Assembly (NCBI GenBank): GCA_013314775.1
Contig: JABUFB010000018.1
Span: 1-64,000, forward strand
Source of the DNA: Armatimonadota bacterium
GTDB taxonomy: Bacteria; Armatimonadota; Zipacnadia; Zipacnadales; JABUFB01
Direction: 5' to 3'
DNA length: 64,000 nucleotides
Shown: positions 38,723 through 46,830 of the stretch, one piece after another
How positions within the stretch are numbered: position 1 is the first letter of the stretch
Layout of the letters: the number at the start of each line of letters is the position of its first letter
Translations under genes and position numbers: made by a program
Notes under the pieces: model-generated
Seen by the model: only the letters and a program-made list of their open reading frames with translations
The model's database searches: none
Told to the model about the DNA's origin: nothing

Positions 38723-39865
38723 ATGCATTTCACCCTTCTCGCAAAAGACAATGCATCTCGCGCCCGCCTGGGCGAACTTCGGCTGGCCCATGCCACCGTG
38801 CGCACCCCTTTGTTCATGCCCTGCGCCAGTCTCGCCGTGGTCCGCGCCTGCGACACCGCAGACATCGAGCAGCTTGGCGTCCAGATGCTCTGCTGCAATG
38901 CCTACCACCTGTGGCAGCGCCCGGGCGATGAGATCGTCTACAATCTCGGCGGGCTGCATGACTTCATGCAATGGCCCGGCGGGATTCTGACTGACAGCGG
39001 CGGCTTCCAGGTCTTCTCCCTCGCCCAGCCCAAAGACATCATCGAGGAGGGAGTCCGGTTCCGGTCGCATCTTGATGGCTCGAAGCTCATGCTCACTGCA
39101 GAGCAGTCCATCGCGATACAGAACAACCTGGGCAGCGACATCGCTATGGCCTTCGACGAGTGCGCGCCATACCCGGCGGATCGTGGTTATATTGAGCGCT
39201 CCATGGAACGCACCCTCCGCTGGGCCCAGCGCACCAAAGACGCCCACGCCAATCCGAACCAGGCCCTCTTCGGTATCGTTCAGGGCGGCCTGTACCCGGA
39301 CCTGCGCGCGGAAAGCGCCCGGCGCACCGTGGAGATGGGTTTCGACGGTTACGCGCTGGGCGGCCTGTCGGTTGGGGAGAGCAAGCAGCAGATGCTGCAG
39401 GCCGTCGAGGTCTGCGAGCCCCTTCTGCCCGAGCACTCTCCGCGCTACGTCATGGGCGTGGGCACTCCTGCGGACATCGTCAGTTGCGTCATGCGCGGGG
39501 TAGACATGTTCGACTGCGTTCTGCCCACCCGCATGGCCCGGCACGGCAGCCTTCTTACCTCATCAGGCACCCTGAAGATCAAGAACGCGCGCTTCCGCGA
39601 AGACCCGCGACCCCTGGAAGAGGACTGCGACTGCCCCGCCTGCACCCGTTACTCCCGCGCATGGCTCCATCACCTGTTCCGCATCCAGGAAGCCACCGCC
39701 TGGCGCCTGCTCAGCCTGCATAACATCCGCTTCTACAAGCGCCTGATGGCCCGCATTCGCCAGGCCATCCAGGACGGCACACTCGCCGAACTGAATGCCA
39801 CGGTTCTCTCCTGGACCCGCCGGGACGCCGCCGGCGAAGATGCAGGCGAGGGTGAGACAGACTGA
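38723..39865 (+). CDS. tgt: tRNA-guanine transglycosylase
   Basis: The protein is 380 aa from an ATG with GGAG upstream, 20 bases after queA. Tgt swaps guanine 34 for preQ1 in tRNAs for Asp, Asn, His and Tyr. The base-binding Asp lies in TDSGGFQVFSL (about residue 91), the nucleophilic Asp in FDCVLPTRMARHG (about 263), and the zinc ligands in CDCPACTRY (Cys 302, 304, 307) with a histidine near 333 in LHNIRFY. FGIVQGGLYPDLR is the conserved substrate loop. The set appears complete and active. Genes often found after tgt (yajC, secD) are absent here. Confidence 0.96.
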   Translation: MHFTLLAKDNASRARLGELRLAHATVRTPLFMPCASLAVVRACDTADIEQLGVQMLCCNAYHLWQRPGDEIVYNLGGLHDFMQWPGGILTDSGGFQVFSLAQPKDIIEEGVRFRSHLDGSKLMLTAEQSIAIQNNLGSDIAMAFDECAPYPADRGYIERSMERTLRWAQRTKDAHANPNQALFGIVQGGLYPDLRAESARRTVEMGFDGYALGGLSVGESKQQMLQAVEVCEPLLPEHSPRYVMGVGTPADIVSCVMRGVDMFDCVLPTRMARHGSLLTSSGTLKIKNARFREDPRPLEEDCDCPACTRYSRAWLHHLFRIQEATAWRLLSLHNIRFYKRLMARIRQAIQDGTLAELNATVLSWTRRDAAGEDAGEGETD

Positions 39866-39902
39866 CCGCTACCCGCCCTATCTGTCCGGTCCTGGAGCCG
39901 CT

Positions 39903-40937
39903 ATGACCCCCTTCTACATCACCACGATCCCCGGACTGTCAGACATCGCCCGGGAAGAGCTTTTGGGCCTGGCGCCGGACGCCCGGATCACCGCCATCTT
40001 CCCGGACCGGGTCGTCTTCGACCTGCCCCGAGACCCGGAACGACTTCTCTCGCTGCGATTAGCCGAAGACCTGTTCGTCCATCTGGGAGAGCTGTCGGGT
40101 CTTGCCACCGACGAGTCTGCCCTCATCACGATCCACGACTACCTGGCTTCTCTCGATCTCTCCGAGGCCCTGGATCACCATGCCCGTATCCACCAGCCGT
40201 CAGCTCCGCCCACATTTCGCATAACCGCCACCCGTTCGGGCAGCCACTCTTTCAACTCGCTGCAGCTTGCGGGGGAGGCCGGCGCGGGGGTTGTGGCGAG
40301 GTATGGCTGGAAGGCCAATCTGAAGCACCCGGACGTTGAGATCGGCGTGCAACTCGCGGATAACCACGCGTGCTTCGGTTTGCGCCTTTCCACGGACGCC
40401 ATGGCCAACCGTTCCGCGGTGTCGGGCGTGGCCTCCTTGCGCCCCACCGTCGCCCGGGCGATGTGTCTTCTCAGCGATCCCCAGCCTGGACAGGTTGTCC
40501 TCGACCCCATGTGCGGCACGGGAACGATCCTTGCCGAACGCGCTCCCGGCCTGCCCCAGGCCACCCTCATTGGCTCCGACCGGTGGCCGCCGGCTCTCGC
40601 ATCCGCGGGCCAGACTCTGTCCGGTGCGGGTGCGTGTCTGCTGCTCGCCGATGCCCAGTATCTGCCCCTGGCTGATGCCAGCATTGACCGCATCATCACC
40701 AACCCACCGTGGGGCCGGCGCGTGGGTTCCCACCGCCAGGACCGCCGCCTGTATCCGCGCTTTCTGGCTGAAGCCGTCCGGGTCCTGAAGTCCGGCGGTT
40801 TGCTGGTCGTCCTCTCCCTGGAGCGCCGCCTGATGTTCGACTGCCTGGATGCCTTGCCCGAACTGGAGCTCCTCTCCCGCACCCTCATCAACATCGGCGG
40901 CATGCAGCCGTCCATCTATCTCCTGCGCCGCACCTGA
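39903..40937 (+). CDS. THUMP-domain class I methyltransferase (RNA guanine-N2 type)
   Basis: The protein is 344 aa. The ATG at 39903 starts MTPFYITTIPGLSDIAREEL, the usual opening of TrmN/Trm14/RlmL-like enzymes, so the longer frame is rejected. Residues about 1-150 hold the ferredoxin-like plus THUMP RNA-binding region. The Rossmann-like methyltransferase follows: SAM motif I LDPMCGTGTIL near residue 200 and the NPPWG catalytic motif near 267. It probably methylates the N2 of a guanosine in tRNA or rRNA. It follows tgt by 37 bases, so the cluster is a three-gene RNA-modification operon. The exact target cannot be read from the sequence. Confidence 0.85.
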   Translation: MTPFYITTIPGLSDIAREELLGLAPDARITAIFPDRVVFDLPRDPERLLSLRLAEDLFVHLGELSGLATDESALITIHDYLASLDLSEALDHHARIHQPSAPPTFRITATRSGSHSFNSLQLAGEAGAGVVARYGWKANLKHPDVEIGVQLADNHACFGLRLSTDAMANRSAVSGVASLRPTVARAMCLLSDPQPGQVVLDPMCGTGTILAERAPGLPQATLIGSDRWPPALASAGQTLSGAGACLLLADAQYLPLADASIDRIITNPPWGRRVGSHRQDRRLYPRFLAEAVRVLKSGGLLVVLSLERRLMFDCLDALPELELLSRTLINIGGMQPSIYLLRRT

Positions 40938-41155
40938 CCGCCGTTCCATTTGGGGACTGGCATCCGGGTTCGAATCGCGCCCGACCCGGTGCCTGTGCCC
41001 AATGGGAGTGTGCTGCGGGAGTTGCCGCAACGCTCTTTCACCAGCCGTGGGGTGTGCGCGGCGAGTGTCACGGGTCCCGTGCTCTGGACGGCGAGCACAC
41101 CCTTGACCTGTGCTCATACCTGCTTCCGGCGAGCTCAACCCCTGACGACCCGCCC

Positions 41156-41185
41156 TTGCTCCTCGCCGCCCAAATCGGCTAATAT
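41156..41185 (+). promoter_or_regulatory. Likely promoter of the DUF6785 gene
   Basis: TTGCTC (41156-41161) and TAATAT (41180-41185) are 18 bases apart. Transcription would start near 41192, just ahead of the hairpin at 41196. Confidence 0.45.
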
Positions 41186-41195
41186 TGCAGTCCAC

Positions 41196-41226
41196 GCCCG
41201 CTGCGACGGTTTCTGCCGCAGCGGGC
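41196..41226 (+). promoter_or_regulatory. Ten-bp leader hairpin
   Basis: GCCCGCTGCG (41196-41205) pairs perfectly with CGCAGCGGGC (41217-41226) around an 11-base loop. It sits at the expected 5' end of the transcript and 24 bases before the ATG. It has no U tract, so it is more likely a stabilising or regulatory 5' element than a terminator. Confidence 0.4.
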
Positions 41227-41250
41227 ATTCTTCGTCGGCGGGCTTTGTCC

Positions 41251-43242
41251 ATGCGAGAATCCCATCAGCTCACAACCGAATCCCCGGCCGCGCCGCTCTT
41301 CCGCCGGGCCGTCACTCCCCGCGCCGTGGTCGCGGGAATCATCGCACTGATCGCCACGTCTTTCATTGTCGCGTGGGCCGAGCTCGTCACCGGGACCATC
41401 CAGATCGGCTTCCTCCAGCTTCCGCCGGTTCTCATCGCCATCCTGTTCATCTTCACCGTCCTGAACAAGCTCCTGGGCCGCATCTCGCCCAACCTCCCCT
41501 TTACCGGCCCCGAGCTTGTGGTCATCTACTGCATGATCCTGATGTCCTCAATGATCACCTCCCGCGGGCTTCTGGAGGACCTCATTCCCGTCCAGGTTGG
41601 CCTGAACTACTACGCCGACCCCGCCAGCAAGTGGGAGGAACTGTTCTTCCCCCACGTCAAGCAGTGGATGGTCCCCTGGGACGTGGAGCAGGGCCCTCTG
41701 CAGGAGGTATCCGTGGGGTTCTTCGAAGGCCTGCGCCCCGGCGCGGCGATCCCCTGGAGGCCCTGGATCCTTCCAACTCTCGCCTGGCTCGGCCTCGTGG
41801 GCCTGGTCTACGCTGCGTATCTTGCGCTCGCAGCCTTCCTGCAGCGCCTCTGGGCCGACAACGAGCTTCTTTCTTTTCCACTTGTCCAGTTGCCCCTGGA
41901 GATGATCAGCCAGGAGGGCAGCCGCGATTTCCTGCGCAATAAGCTCATGTGGCTCGGTTTCGCCGTCCCGCTGGTGATCTTCGGGCTCAATGGCCTGAAC
42001 CGCATCTACCCCGCGGTCCCCTCCATCACATTGCAGGTGGGCATCAACCAGTATCTCAAGGGCAAGCCGTGGAGCGATCTCGGCTACTTCACCATGTTTT
42101 TTTCCATGGCCGCCGTGGGCTTCTTCTACCTGCTGCCCAGCGAGATTCTCCTGAGCCTGTGGTCCTTCTTCCTTCTTGCGCGGGTGCAGGAACTGATCGC
42201 TTCCTCCCTGGGCGCCACCATGTCGGGCATGCCCCATGCCGGGGTGAAGCTGTTCGTGGGTTACCAGACCGTGGGGGCCTACTTCGGCATTGTCGCCTAC
42301 ATGCTGTACACCTCGTGGCCGCGCATCAAGACCATGCTCCTGTCCGCAACCGGAGCGGGTTCGGGGGATGACAGCCACGAGTTGATGCCATACTCCACCG
42401 CTCTCGCCGTCCTGGCAGTGGCTTTCGCCGGGATCATCGCCTACTGCGGCGCTGCCGGCATGTCTGTCTGGGTGGCCGTGGTGGAGTTCGGCATCTACCT
42501 CTTCGTCCAGTCAATCATCATGGCCCGCAGCACCGCCGAGGCCGGCATGCCCATGACCGAGGGCTCCTTCACTCCGCTGGATGTCATCGGCATCTTCGCC
42601 AACAAGCGCACCCTCGGCCCACGGAACCTCACCGCCCTGGCTTTCACCGACTGCATCTTCACTCGCGATCTGCGCGGCATGGTCCTCACCGGCTTCCTGG
42701 ACGGCCAGAAGCTGGGGGATGCCCTGCATGTGCGCCGCCGCACCCTTCTGCCCGTGTTCGTGTTCGCGATTCTGGCGGCCGTTGTGGTGGGCTTCATCTT
42801 CCACATCTGGCTCCCGTACCGTTACGGCGGGATCACGATGTACTCTTACACGTACCGCTCCATCCCCACCCAGTTCTGGCGAGAGCACGCCCCGTTCATG
42901 ACCGGCCAGGAGAGCTTCACCTGGTCCGCGGGCATCTGGACCGCCGTGGGCATTGCGGTATCCATCGCCCTGAACATCCTGCGCCGGAACTTCGTCTGGT
43001 GGCCCCTGAACCCCCTTGGCTATGCATTGAGCGCCGCCTGGACCACCACGGTCTTCTGGTTCCCTATGCTCCTGGCCTGGATGATCAAGTCGGTGATTAC
43101 CCGTTACGGCGGCATCACAGGCTACCGCAAGGCCCGCCCCATCTTCCTGGGCTTGATTTTCGGCGAGTTCACCATGGCCGCGTTCTGGACCCTGATATCC
43201 TGCATCTTCCGCACCCAGGCGCCTTTCTTCCCCTGGCCTTAG
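41251..43242 (+). CDS. DUF6785/DUF6784-family polytopic membrane protein
   Basis: The protein is 663 aa from the ATG at 41251, which has only a weak ribosome site. It carries about 12-14 hydrophobic segments, starting with VVAGIIALIATSFIVAWAEL and ending with FTMAAFWTLISCIF. A large luminal or periplasmic loop (about residues 110-170) follows the third segment. The family occurs widely in Armatimonadota and Planctomycetota, and I recall its fold as resembling oligopeptide (OPT) transporters. A transporter role is therefore plausible but unproven; no substrate is indicated by neighbours. It is monocistronic, with its own candidate promoter and leader hairpin. Confidence 0.75.
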   Translation: MRESHQLTTESPAAPLFRRAVTPRAVVAGIIALIATSFIVAWAELVTGTIQIGFLQLPPVLIAILFIFTVLNKLLGRISPNLPFTGPELVVIYCMILMSSMITSRGLLEDLIPVQVGLNYYADPASKWEELFFPHVKQWMVPWDVEQGPLQEVSVGFFEGLRPGAAIPWRPWILPTLAWLGLVGLVYAAYLALAAFLQRLWADNELLSFPLVQLPLEMISQEGSRDFLRNKLMWLGFAVPLVIFGLNGLNRIYPAVPSITLQVGINQYLKGKPWSDLGYFTMFFSMAAVGFFYLLPSEILLSLWSFFLLARVQELIASSLGATMSGMPHAGVKLFVGYQTVGAYFGIVAYMLYTSWPRIKTMLLSATGAGSGDDSHELMPYSTALAVLAVAFAGIIAYCGAAGMSVWVAVVEFGIYLFVQSIIMARSTAEAGMPMTEGSFTPLDVIGIFANKRTLGPRNLTALAFTDCIFTRDLRGMVLTGFLDGQKLGDALHVRRRTLLPVFVFAILAAVVVGFIFHIWLPYRYGGITMYSYTYRSIPTQFWREHAPFMTGQESFTWSAGIWTAVGIAVSIALNILRRNFVWWPLNPLGYALSAAWTTTVFWFPMLLAWMIKSVITRYGGITGYRKARPIFLGLIFGEFTMAAFWTLISCIFRTQAPFFPWP

Positions 43243-43775
43243 GCACGTGCCCCAGGCGCGTCTTTCTCCCCCGGTGGGCCTGACCGTTGTCCGTCTTGGC
43301 AGTGAGAAGTGGAGAGGGGTTTGAAAGGTCAGGTGGTGAATCTGGACGTCCGCAGGTCGCGGCGTCTTGTAAGTAACAGTGCCAGCCAGAAGATGCCGTC
43401 GGTTTCCCAGTAATGTTGGCGCCCCGACAGGCCCCGCGCCTTGGCCGTGCCCCCAGACAATACGCCGGCGCCGTAGCCGCCGTCGGAGCCGAGCCTCAGA
43501 GGCTTGCCGGCCTCGATCTGCAGCTTCATGGTTCCGCTTGGCTTGCGGATGCGTTTCTGTCTTGCAGCAGTCTGCGCGTCATTTATTGCCAGCCCGAGGG
43601 TGCCTGGACTTACCGAGCTCAGGCGCTCTCTGTTCCGTATGAGTTCAGCCGGCCCGAGGGTACTGGAATCTCGCTGGTGGGCCTTTTGCCTCACAGCCCG
43701 CGAAGCGGGCGGCAACCTACAGCCACGGGTGGAGTGGAGCGAAGCGGAACGGAACCCGTGGACTCGGCGGAAAGG
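43243..43775. other. Gene-free stretch with inverted repeats
   Basis: Open frames on both strands run into the tRNA and are artefacts. The minus-strand frame has short protein-like pieces but no start or family resemblance, and could be a decayed gene. The clear structure is the hairpin pair at 43696-43761. Confidence 0.45.
43696..43761. repeat. REP-like hairpin pair
   Basis: GCCCGC-GAA-GCGGGC (43696-43710) is followed 12 bases on by CCACGGGT (43723-43730) pairing with ACCCGTGG (43754-43761). The inner loop is purine-rich (GGAGTGGAGCGAAGCGGAAC). Similar CCACGGGT...ACCCGTGG units recur, as I recall, in genomes of related uncultured bacteria, often as mobile palindromes. Only one copy is seen in this window. 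Confidence 0.4.
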
Positions 43776-43804
43776 TTGACAGAAATGACCCGAACGGGTA
43801 AAAT
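43776..43804 (+). promoter_or_regulatory. Consensus promoter of the initiator tRNA
   Basis: TTGACA (43776-43781) and TAAAAT (43799-43804) are 17 bases apart, the best match to sigma-70 consensus in the window. The tRNA begins 12 bases past the -10 box, so the 5' leader is only a few bases. Confidence 0.85.
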
Positions 43805-43816
43805 ATCGTTCGTTGA

Positions 43817-43893
43817 CGCGCGGTGGAGCAGTCAGGTAGCTCGCAAGGCTCATAACCTTGAGGTCGCAGGTTCGAATCCTGCCCGCGCTACCA
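43817..43893 (+). tRNA. Initiator tRNA-fMet (CAT)
   Basis: A full 77-base cloverleaf with encoded CCA can be drawn. Acceptor 43817-43823 pairs with 3' strand 43883-43888; D-arm GAGC/GCTC; anticodon loop CTCATAA; T-arm GCAGG-TTCGAAT-CCTGC. Position 1 (C) faces U72, so the end of the acceptor is unpaired, as in bacterial initiators (which usually have C1-A72). The TGGAGCAGxxxGGTAGCTCG D region matches E. coli tRNA-fMet. The anticodon stem carries AGG/CCT at 29-31/39-41 instead of the usual GGG/CCC. It has its own promoter and terminator. Confidence 0.93.
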
Positions 43894-43948
43894 AGTACAT
43901 CCATTCCCCAACCATTTCGCATTTGGTTATAGGGAATCGCTCTGAGAG

Positions 43949-43976
43949 CCCCAGAATCCCCTGATTCTGGGGTTTT
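43949..43976 (+). terminator. Rho-independent terminator of the tRNA
   Basis: CCCCAGAATC (43949-43958) pairs with GATTCTGGGG (43963-43972) around CCCT, followed by TTTT (43973-43976). It lies 56 bases past the tRNA CCA end. Confidence 0.85.
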
Positions 43977-43990
43977 CGCTTGTATCCGGG

Positions 43991-44308
43991 TTATAACCAA
44001 AACGGCCCGAGTTCGGGAATAACCATCTCCAGACCCATCTTGATCCCGATCGGCGGCGAGCCCCTCGATGAGGCAACCGAGTGGATGCGGGCCTCCACCT
44101 CTACTCCCAGACCGGAAGACGGGTCGTGGTAGCGGATGGTCTCGCTGCGCACAGGGTCGCCCTCTGACACCGCGGCCTGCTCACGGGACGCCGGTTCCAG
44201 TGAGGTGCCTTCGCTGACCAAAGAGAAGATCAGGCCTGCGAGGTCCACCCCAATAACCCGGTTCGCCCACTGCTCTGCGGCCCGCAGTTCGCCGTCAGTA
44301 GGTTGCAT
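43991..44308 (-). CDS. Small hypothetical protein
   Basis: The protein is 105 aa with GGAGA ahead of the ATG and acceptable codon use for this genome. It has no signal peptide, no membrane segment and no motif I recognise; it ends with an amphipathic EMVIPELGPFWL. It follows the phospholipase-like gene by 66 bases on the same strand and is probably the last gene of that operon. Function is unknown. It is short enough that a spurious frame cannot be excluded. Confidence 0.5.
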   Translation of the reverse strand: MQPTDGELRAAEQWANRVIGVDLAGLIFSLVSEGTSLEPASREQAAVSEGDPVRSETIRYHDPSSGLGVEVEARIHSVASSRGSPPIGIKMGLEMVIPELGPFWL

Positions 44309-44374
44309 GGCTGTCTCCGCGGTGTAGTGATGTTGGCGTGAGCGACCTGCGAGCCCTGCCGGGATGACGGCACC

Positions 44375-45808
44375 TCACTGCGCCACCAAAGGAACAACCC
44401 ACACTCGCTCCAGCACGTCGGTGAGCGGACGTGCGGTCTCGACCACAGCACTGACCGTCATGCCCCTGGATGCGCAAGTGTAGGTCACTTCGGCGGGCCG
44501 TGCAGTGCCCTCGGCCAGGGCCACGGATTCCCCACCCGCCGGGGTCGCGAAGCGGAAGCTCACCTTCGCCGCGGGGTCCTTGAGGACCGCGCCACAGCGA
44601 TACGTGACGCCCTCGTCAAGGCTGGCTCCACGGCTTGACCAGCGACCGCCGCTCTGTTGCCAGCGATCCGGGCCCGGCGCCAGGTACGACAGGGTCCCGG
44701 TGGGGTTCTGCAGAATGTTACCGGGCGGGTCAGTGGGGGCAAGCGCCAGGTCCACGCGGGCGACTTGACCTTTGGCCAGGACGAACGGATCTGAAACGAT
44801 CCAGGTGGACCCGGGGCGGTAGGCAAGCACGCGGTACACCCCTTCTGGCAAGTTTCGGAATCGGTACTCGCCCAGCCACCCGAGGCCCTCCGGGATAGAC
44901 GCAACCGAGTAAGCGACCGTTGAGTACGCGGTCAATGCGGCGCTCAGTCCCTGGGTCGGGTCGGCGATCTGGTCATACTTGGCGGCATCCAGAAGCACGA
45001 CTCGCGCGCCCTTGTTGTTCCGCTTCGGGTTGTCCAGATGGAACTCTCCGGCGATCACGTTCCCTTCCAGCCCTGCACCTTCCAGGTTCTCGTTCAGCAC
45101 CAGCGTGAAGATGGAGTGCAGCACGTCCGCCAGCGCCCGCGCGCACTCATTGGCGCATTCAAGGAGAATTGGTTCCACGTTGGGGCGCTCCGCCTCACCC
45201 TGCTCGCAAAGGGGTTTCGCCTTCTCCGCGCGGGGAATGACATAGGCAACCAGCTGGTCCATGCGCGCACGCAGGCCGGCGAGAAGCGCCTCGTCATCAT
45301 TGCCCAGTAGAACCGGCTGGTAGCCCTCGATGTTGATGGCCTTCGCGTTGACCCAGTTTTCCATGGGGCCGTGCAGGGGTCCGCTGATATACAAGGCATG
45401 GGGCGGCGCACCGGTGTCTTCAACGAAATGCACCAGCGGCCCCAGTTGGCGGCAGGCGTTTGCGGGGGTCTCGGTGCGGAATGCCTGCAACGCCCGGCGC
45501 AGGAAGGGCTCGTAAGTGTCGGCGACGCCCGGCATGGCGTGGAAGGCGTACTTCGGGAACGCCGGAATCAGCAGGTAGTCGTCGGCATAGAATGGGCCCA
45601 GTTCCTGCCCCTGCTGGTCGGGCATCCATGAGTAGTTGGTCAATGAGTCGAACTCGCTGCCGAAACGCTCCCGGCACTGTTCGGCTTCCGGCAGTACATT
45701 CAGGGCCGCTCGCGCGATGTCCGGGTGCGGCCCCCAGGCGAAGGCCGACTGGACCGCGAGCAGTGCGAGCAACGTCAGGACGGTAGAGCGGCAGGCGCGT
45801 GCGGTCAT
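44375..45808 (-). CDS. Exported zinc-dependent phospholipase C / S1-P1 nuclease-like protein
   Basis: The protein is 477 aa. The ATG at 45808 follows GGAGG by a good spacing. The signal peptide ends QSAFA, so the mature protein starts with Trp (WGPHPDIARAAL). An N-terminal Trp, then WGxH, is the zinc-1 site of bacterial phospholipase C and S1/P1 nucleases, where the free amino group binds metal. The matching HFVEDTGAPPHA (His-x3-Asp-x5-His) follows near residue 125, and KYAFHAMPG gives a further His. Residues about 235-477 are Ig-like beta domains not found in the classical enzymes. It probably cleaves phosphodiesters outside the cell. The upstream MDR gene ends 32 bases away. Confidence 0.8.
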   Translation of the reverse strand: MTARACRSTVLTLLALLAVQSAFAWGPHPDIARAALNVLPEAEQCRERFGSEFDSLTNYSWMPDQQGQELGPFYADDYLLIPAFPKYAFHAMPGVADTYEPFLRRALQAFRTETPANACRQLGPLVHFVEDTGAPPHALYISGPLHGPMENWVNAKAINIEGYQPVLLGNDDEALLAGLRARMDQLVAYVIPRAEKAKPLCEQGEAERPNVEPILLECANECARALADVLHSIFTLVLNENLEGAGLEGNVIAGEFHLDNPKRNNKGARVVLLDAAKYDQIADPTQGLSAALTAYSTVAYSVASIPEGLGWLGEYRFRNLPEGVYRVLAYRPGSTWIVSDPFVLAKGQVARVDLALAPTDPPGNILQNPTGTLSYLAPGPDRWQQSGGRWSSRGASLDEGVTYRCGAVLKDPAAKVSFRFATPAGGESVALAEGTARPAEVTYTCASRGMTVSAVVETARPLTDVLERVWVVPLVAQ

Positions 45809-45840
45809 CGTGGTTCCTCCGTGCAATAGCTCAGCGTCTC

Positions 45841-46800
45841 TTAGCGCCAGTCAAAGATGACGCCGTACAGGGCCCTCGGCTCGTCGCGCATGGTGGCATA
45901 TATCTCCGGGGCCTGGTCGATGCTGACTCGGTGGGAGACGACCGGTGGGACTTGCACCGCGCCGGTGCGGACCAGATGCAGCAGGCAGTCAATCTCCGAC
46001 GCGCTGAAATGGCAGGAGACTTCGATAGAGGCCTCAGTGGTGTGCAGCATCGACCACGGGAAGAGAGTCTCCCCCCGCACGGAAATGGACGCGATCGCGC
46101 CGCCGTGGCCGAGCAGGCCATGTTCGTGGACATCGAAGAAGAAGCGCTCATATCCCGCGCCGTCGAAGATCACGTCATAGTGGCGGCCAGACTCAACCTG
46201 CTCCCAGGCGTCAGCCGCGCGCATATCCACGACGCGGTGGGCTCCGGTGACTCTGGCCGCGTCCAGACGCCGGTCCACGATGTCCGCCGCAGTCACATGC
46301 GCGCCCACCGCCCTCGCGCACTGGGCGGCGAAGATCCCGATGGGCCCGAGACCGATCACCAGCACCTTCTGCCCGGCGCTGACGCGGGTGCGGCGGATGG
46401 CGCGCATGGCCACCCCGGCGACCCCGAGCAGGGCGCAATCGCCAGGGTCGACATCCCCCGGCAGCTTCACCAGCAGGGGCGGCATGACCACGGCGTCCCG
46501 TATATGCCAGCCTACGTGGCCCACATAGTCGCCGAGGAAGACGAGATCGCCCTCCGCCAGCGTTTCGACGTCCTCACCGGCGCCGGCGACCCGGCACACA
46601 TGCTGATAGCCGTGACGGCTCGGGTACTGTCCGCCTCCGTAGCCGTAGTCGCACATGAGTGCGTGGCGTTCGGTGCCATTGGTGATCCCCGAAAACAACG
46701 TCTCCAGCAGTACCTGTGTTGGGCCGGGCTGGGGTGCCGGGCCGATGTCGGCAAAACCCATCTCGCCACGGGCGACGAACTCGACGGCTGTGTTGCGCAT
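45841..46800 (-). CDS. Zinc-site-lacking MDR (alcohol-dehydrogenase-like) oxidoreductase
   Basis: The protein is 319 aa. GGAGGAGCGATT lies upstream of the ATG. The GroES-like start (GPAPQPGPTQVLLETLFSGITNGTE) and the Rossmann site (VLVIGLGPIGIFAAQCARA, about 155-173) are clear. The catalytic zinc ligands of classical alcohol dehydrogenases are missing: the expected Cys is replaced in SGITNGTE and the GHE triplet reads HGYQ. Members of this NGTE/SAGTE-type subgroup often act on sugars or related cyclic alcohols. In this operon it would oxidise or reduce a sugar-derived product. Start and stop fit tightly between its neighbours (30 and 32 bases). Confidence 0.8.
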   Translation of the reverse strand: MRNTAVEFVARGEMGFADIGPAPQPGPTQVLLETLFSGITNGTERHALMCDYGYGGGQYPSRHGYQHVCRVAGAGEDVETLAEGDLVFLGDYVGHVGWHIRDAVVMPPLLVKLPGDVDPGDCALLGVAGVAMRAIRRTRVSAGQKVLVIGLGPIGIFAAQCARAVGAHVTAADIVDRRLDAARVTGAHRVVDMRAADAWEQVESGRHYDVIFDGAGYERFFFDVHEHGLLGHGGAIASISVRGETLFPWSMLHTTEASIEVSCHFSASEIDCLLHLVRTGAVQVPPVVSHRVSIDQAPEIYATMRDEPRALYGVIFDWR

Positions 46801-46830
46801 GGCGAATCGCTCCTCCAGCGGCAGAGCCGC

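Larger units (their letters stand above)
40938..41250. other. Intergenic region with promoter and leader hairpin
   Basis: The first 200 bases hold no gene. A GGTTCGAATC at about 40968 resembles a tRNA T-loop but its arms do not pair. The last 100 bases hold a likely promoter and a hairpin, listed separately. Confidence 0.5.

Noticed and set aside
40958-40995. GGTTCGAATC resembling a tRNA T-loop
   Set aside because: The flanking 5-base arms (CCGGG and CGCGC) do not pair and no acceptor or anticodon arm can be drawn.
43413-43964. 183-aa plus-strand frame reading through the tRNA
   Set aside because: The coding-like end (EVAGSNPARATK) is the tRNA itself; no ribosome site and no family match.
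43329-44000. 223-aa minus-strand frame with RIRTCDLKV... over the tRNA
   Set aside because: It is antisense to the tRNA; this peptide pattern is a well-known artefact of tRNA complementary strands.
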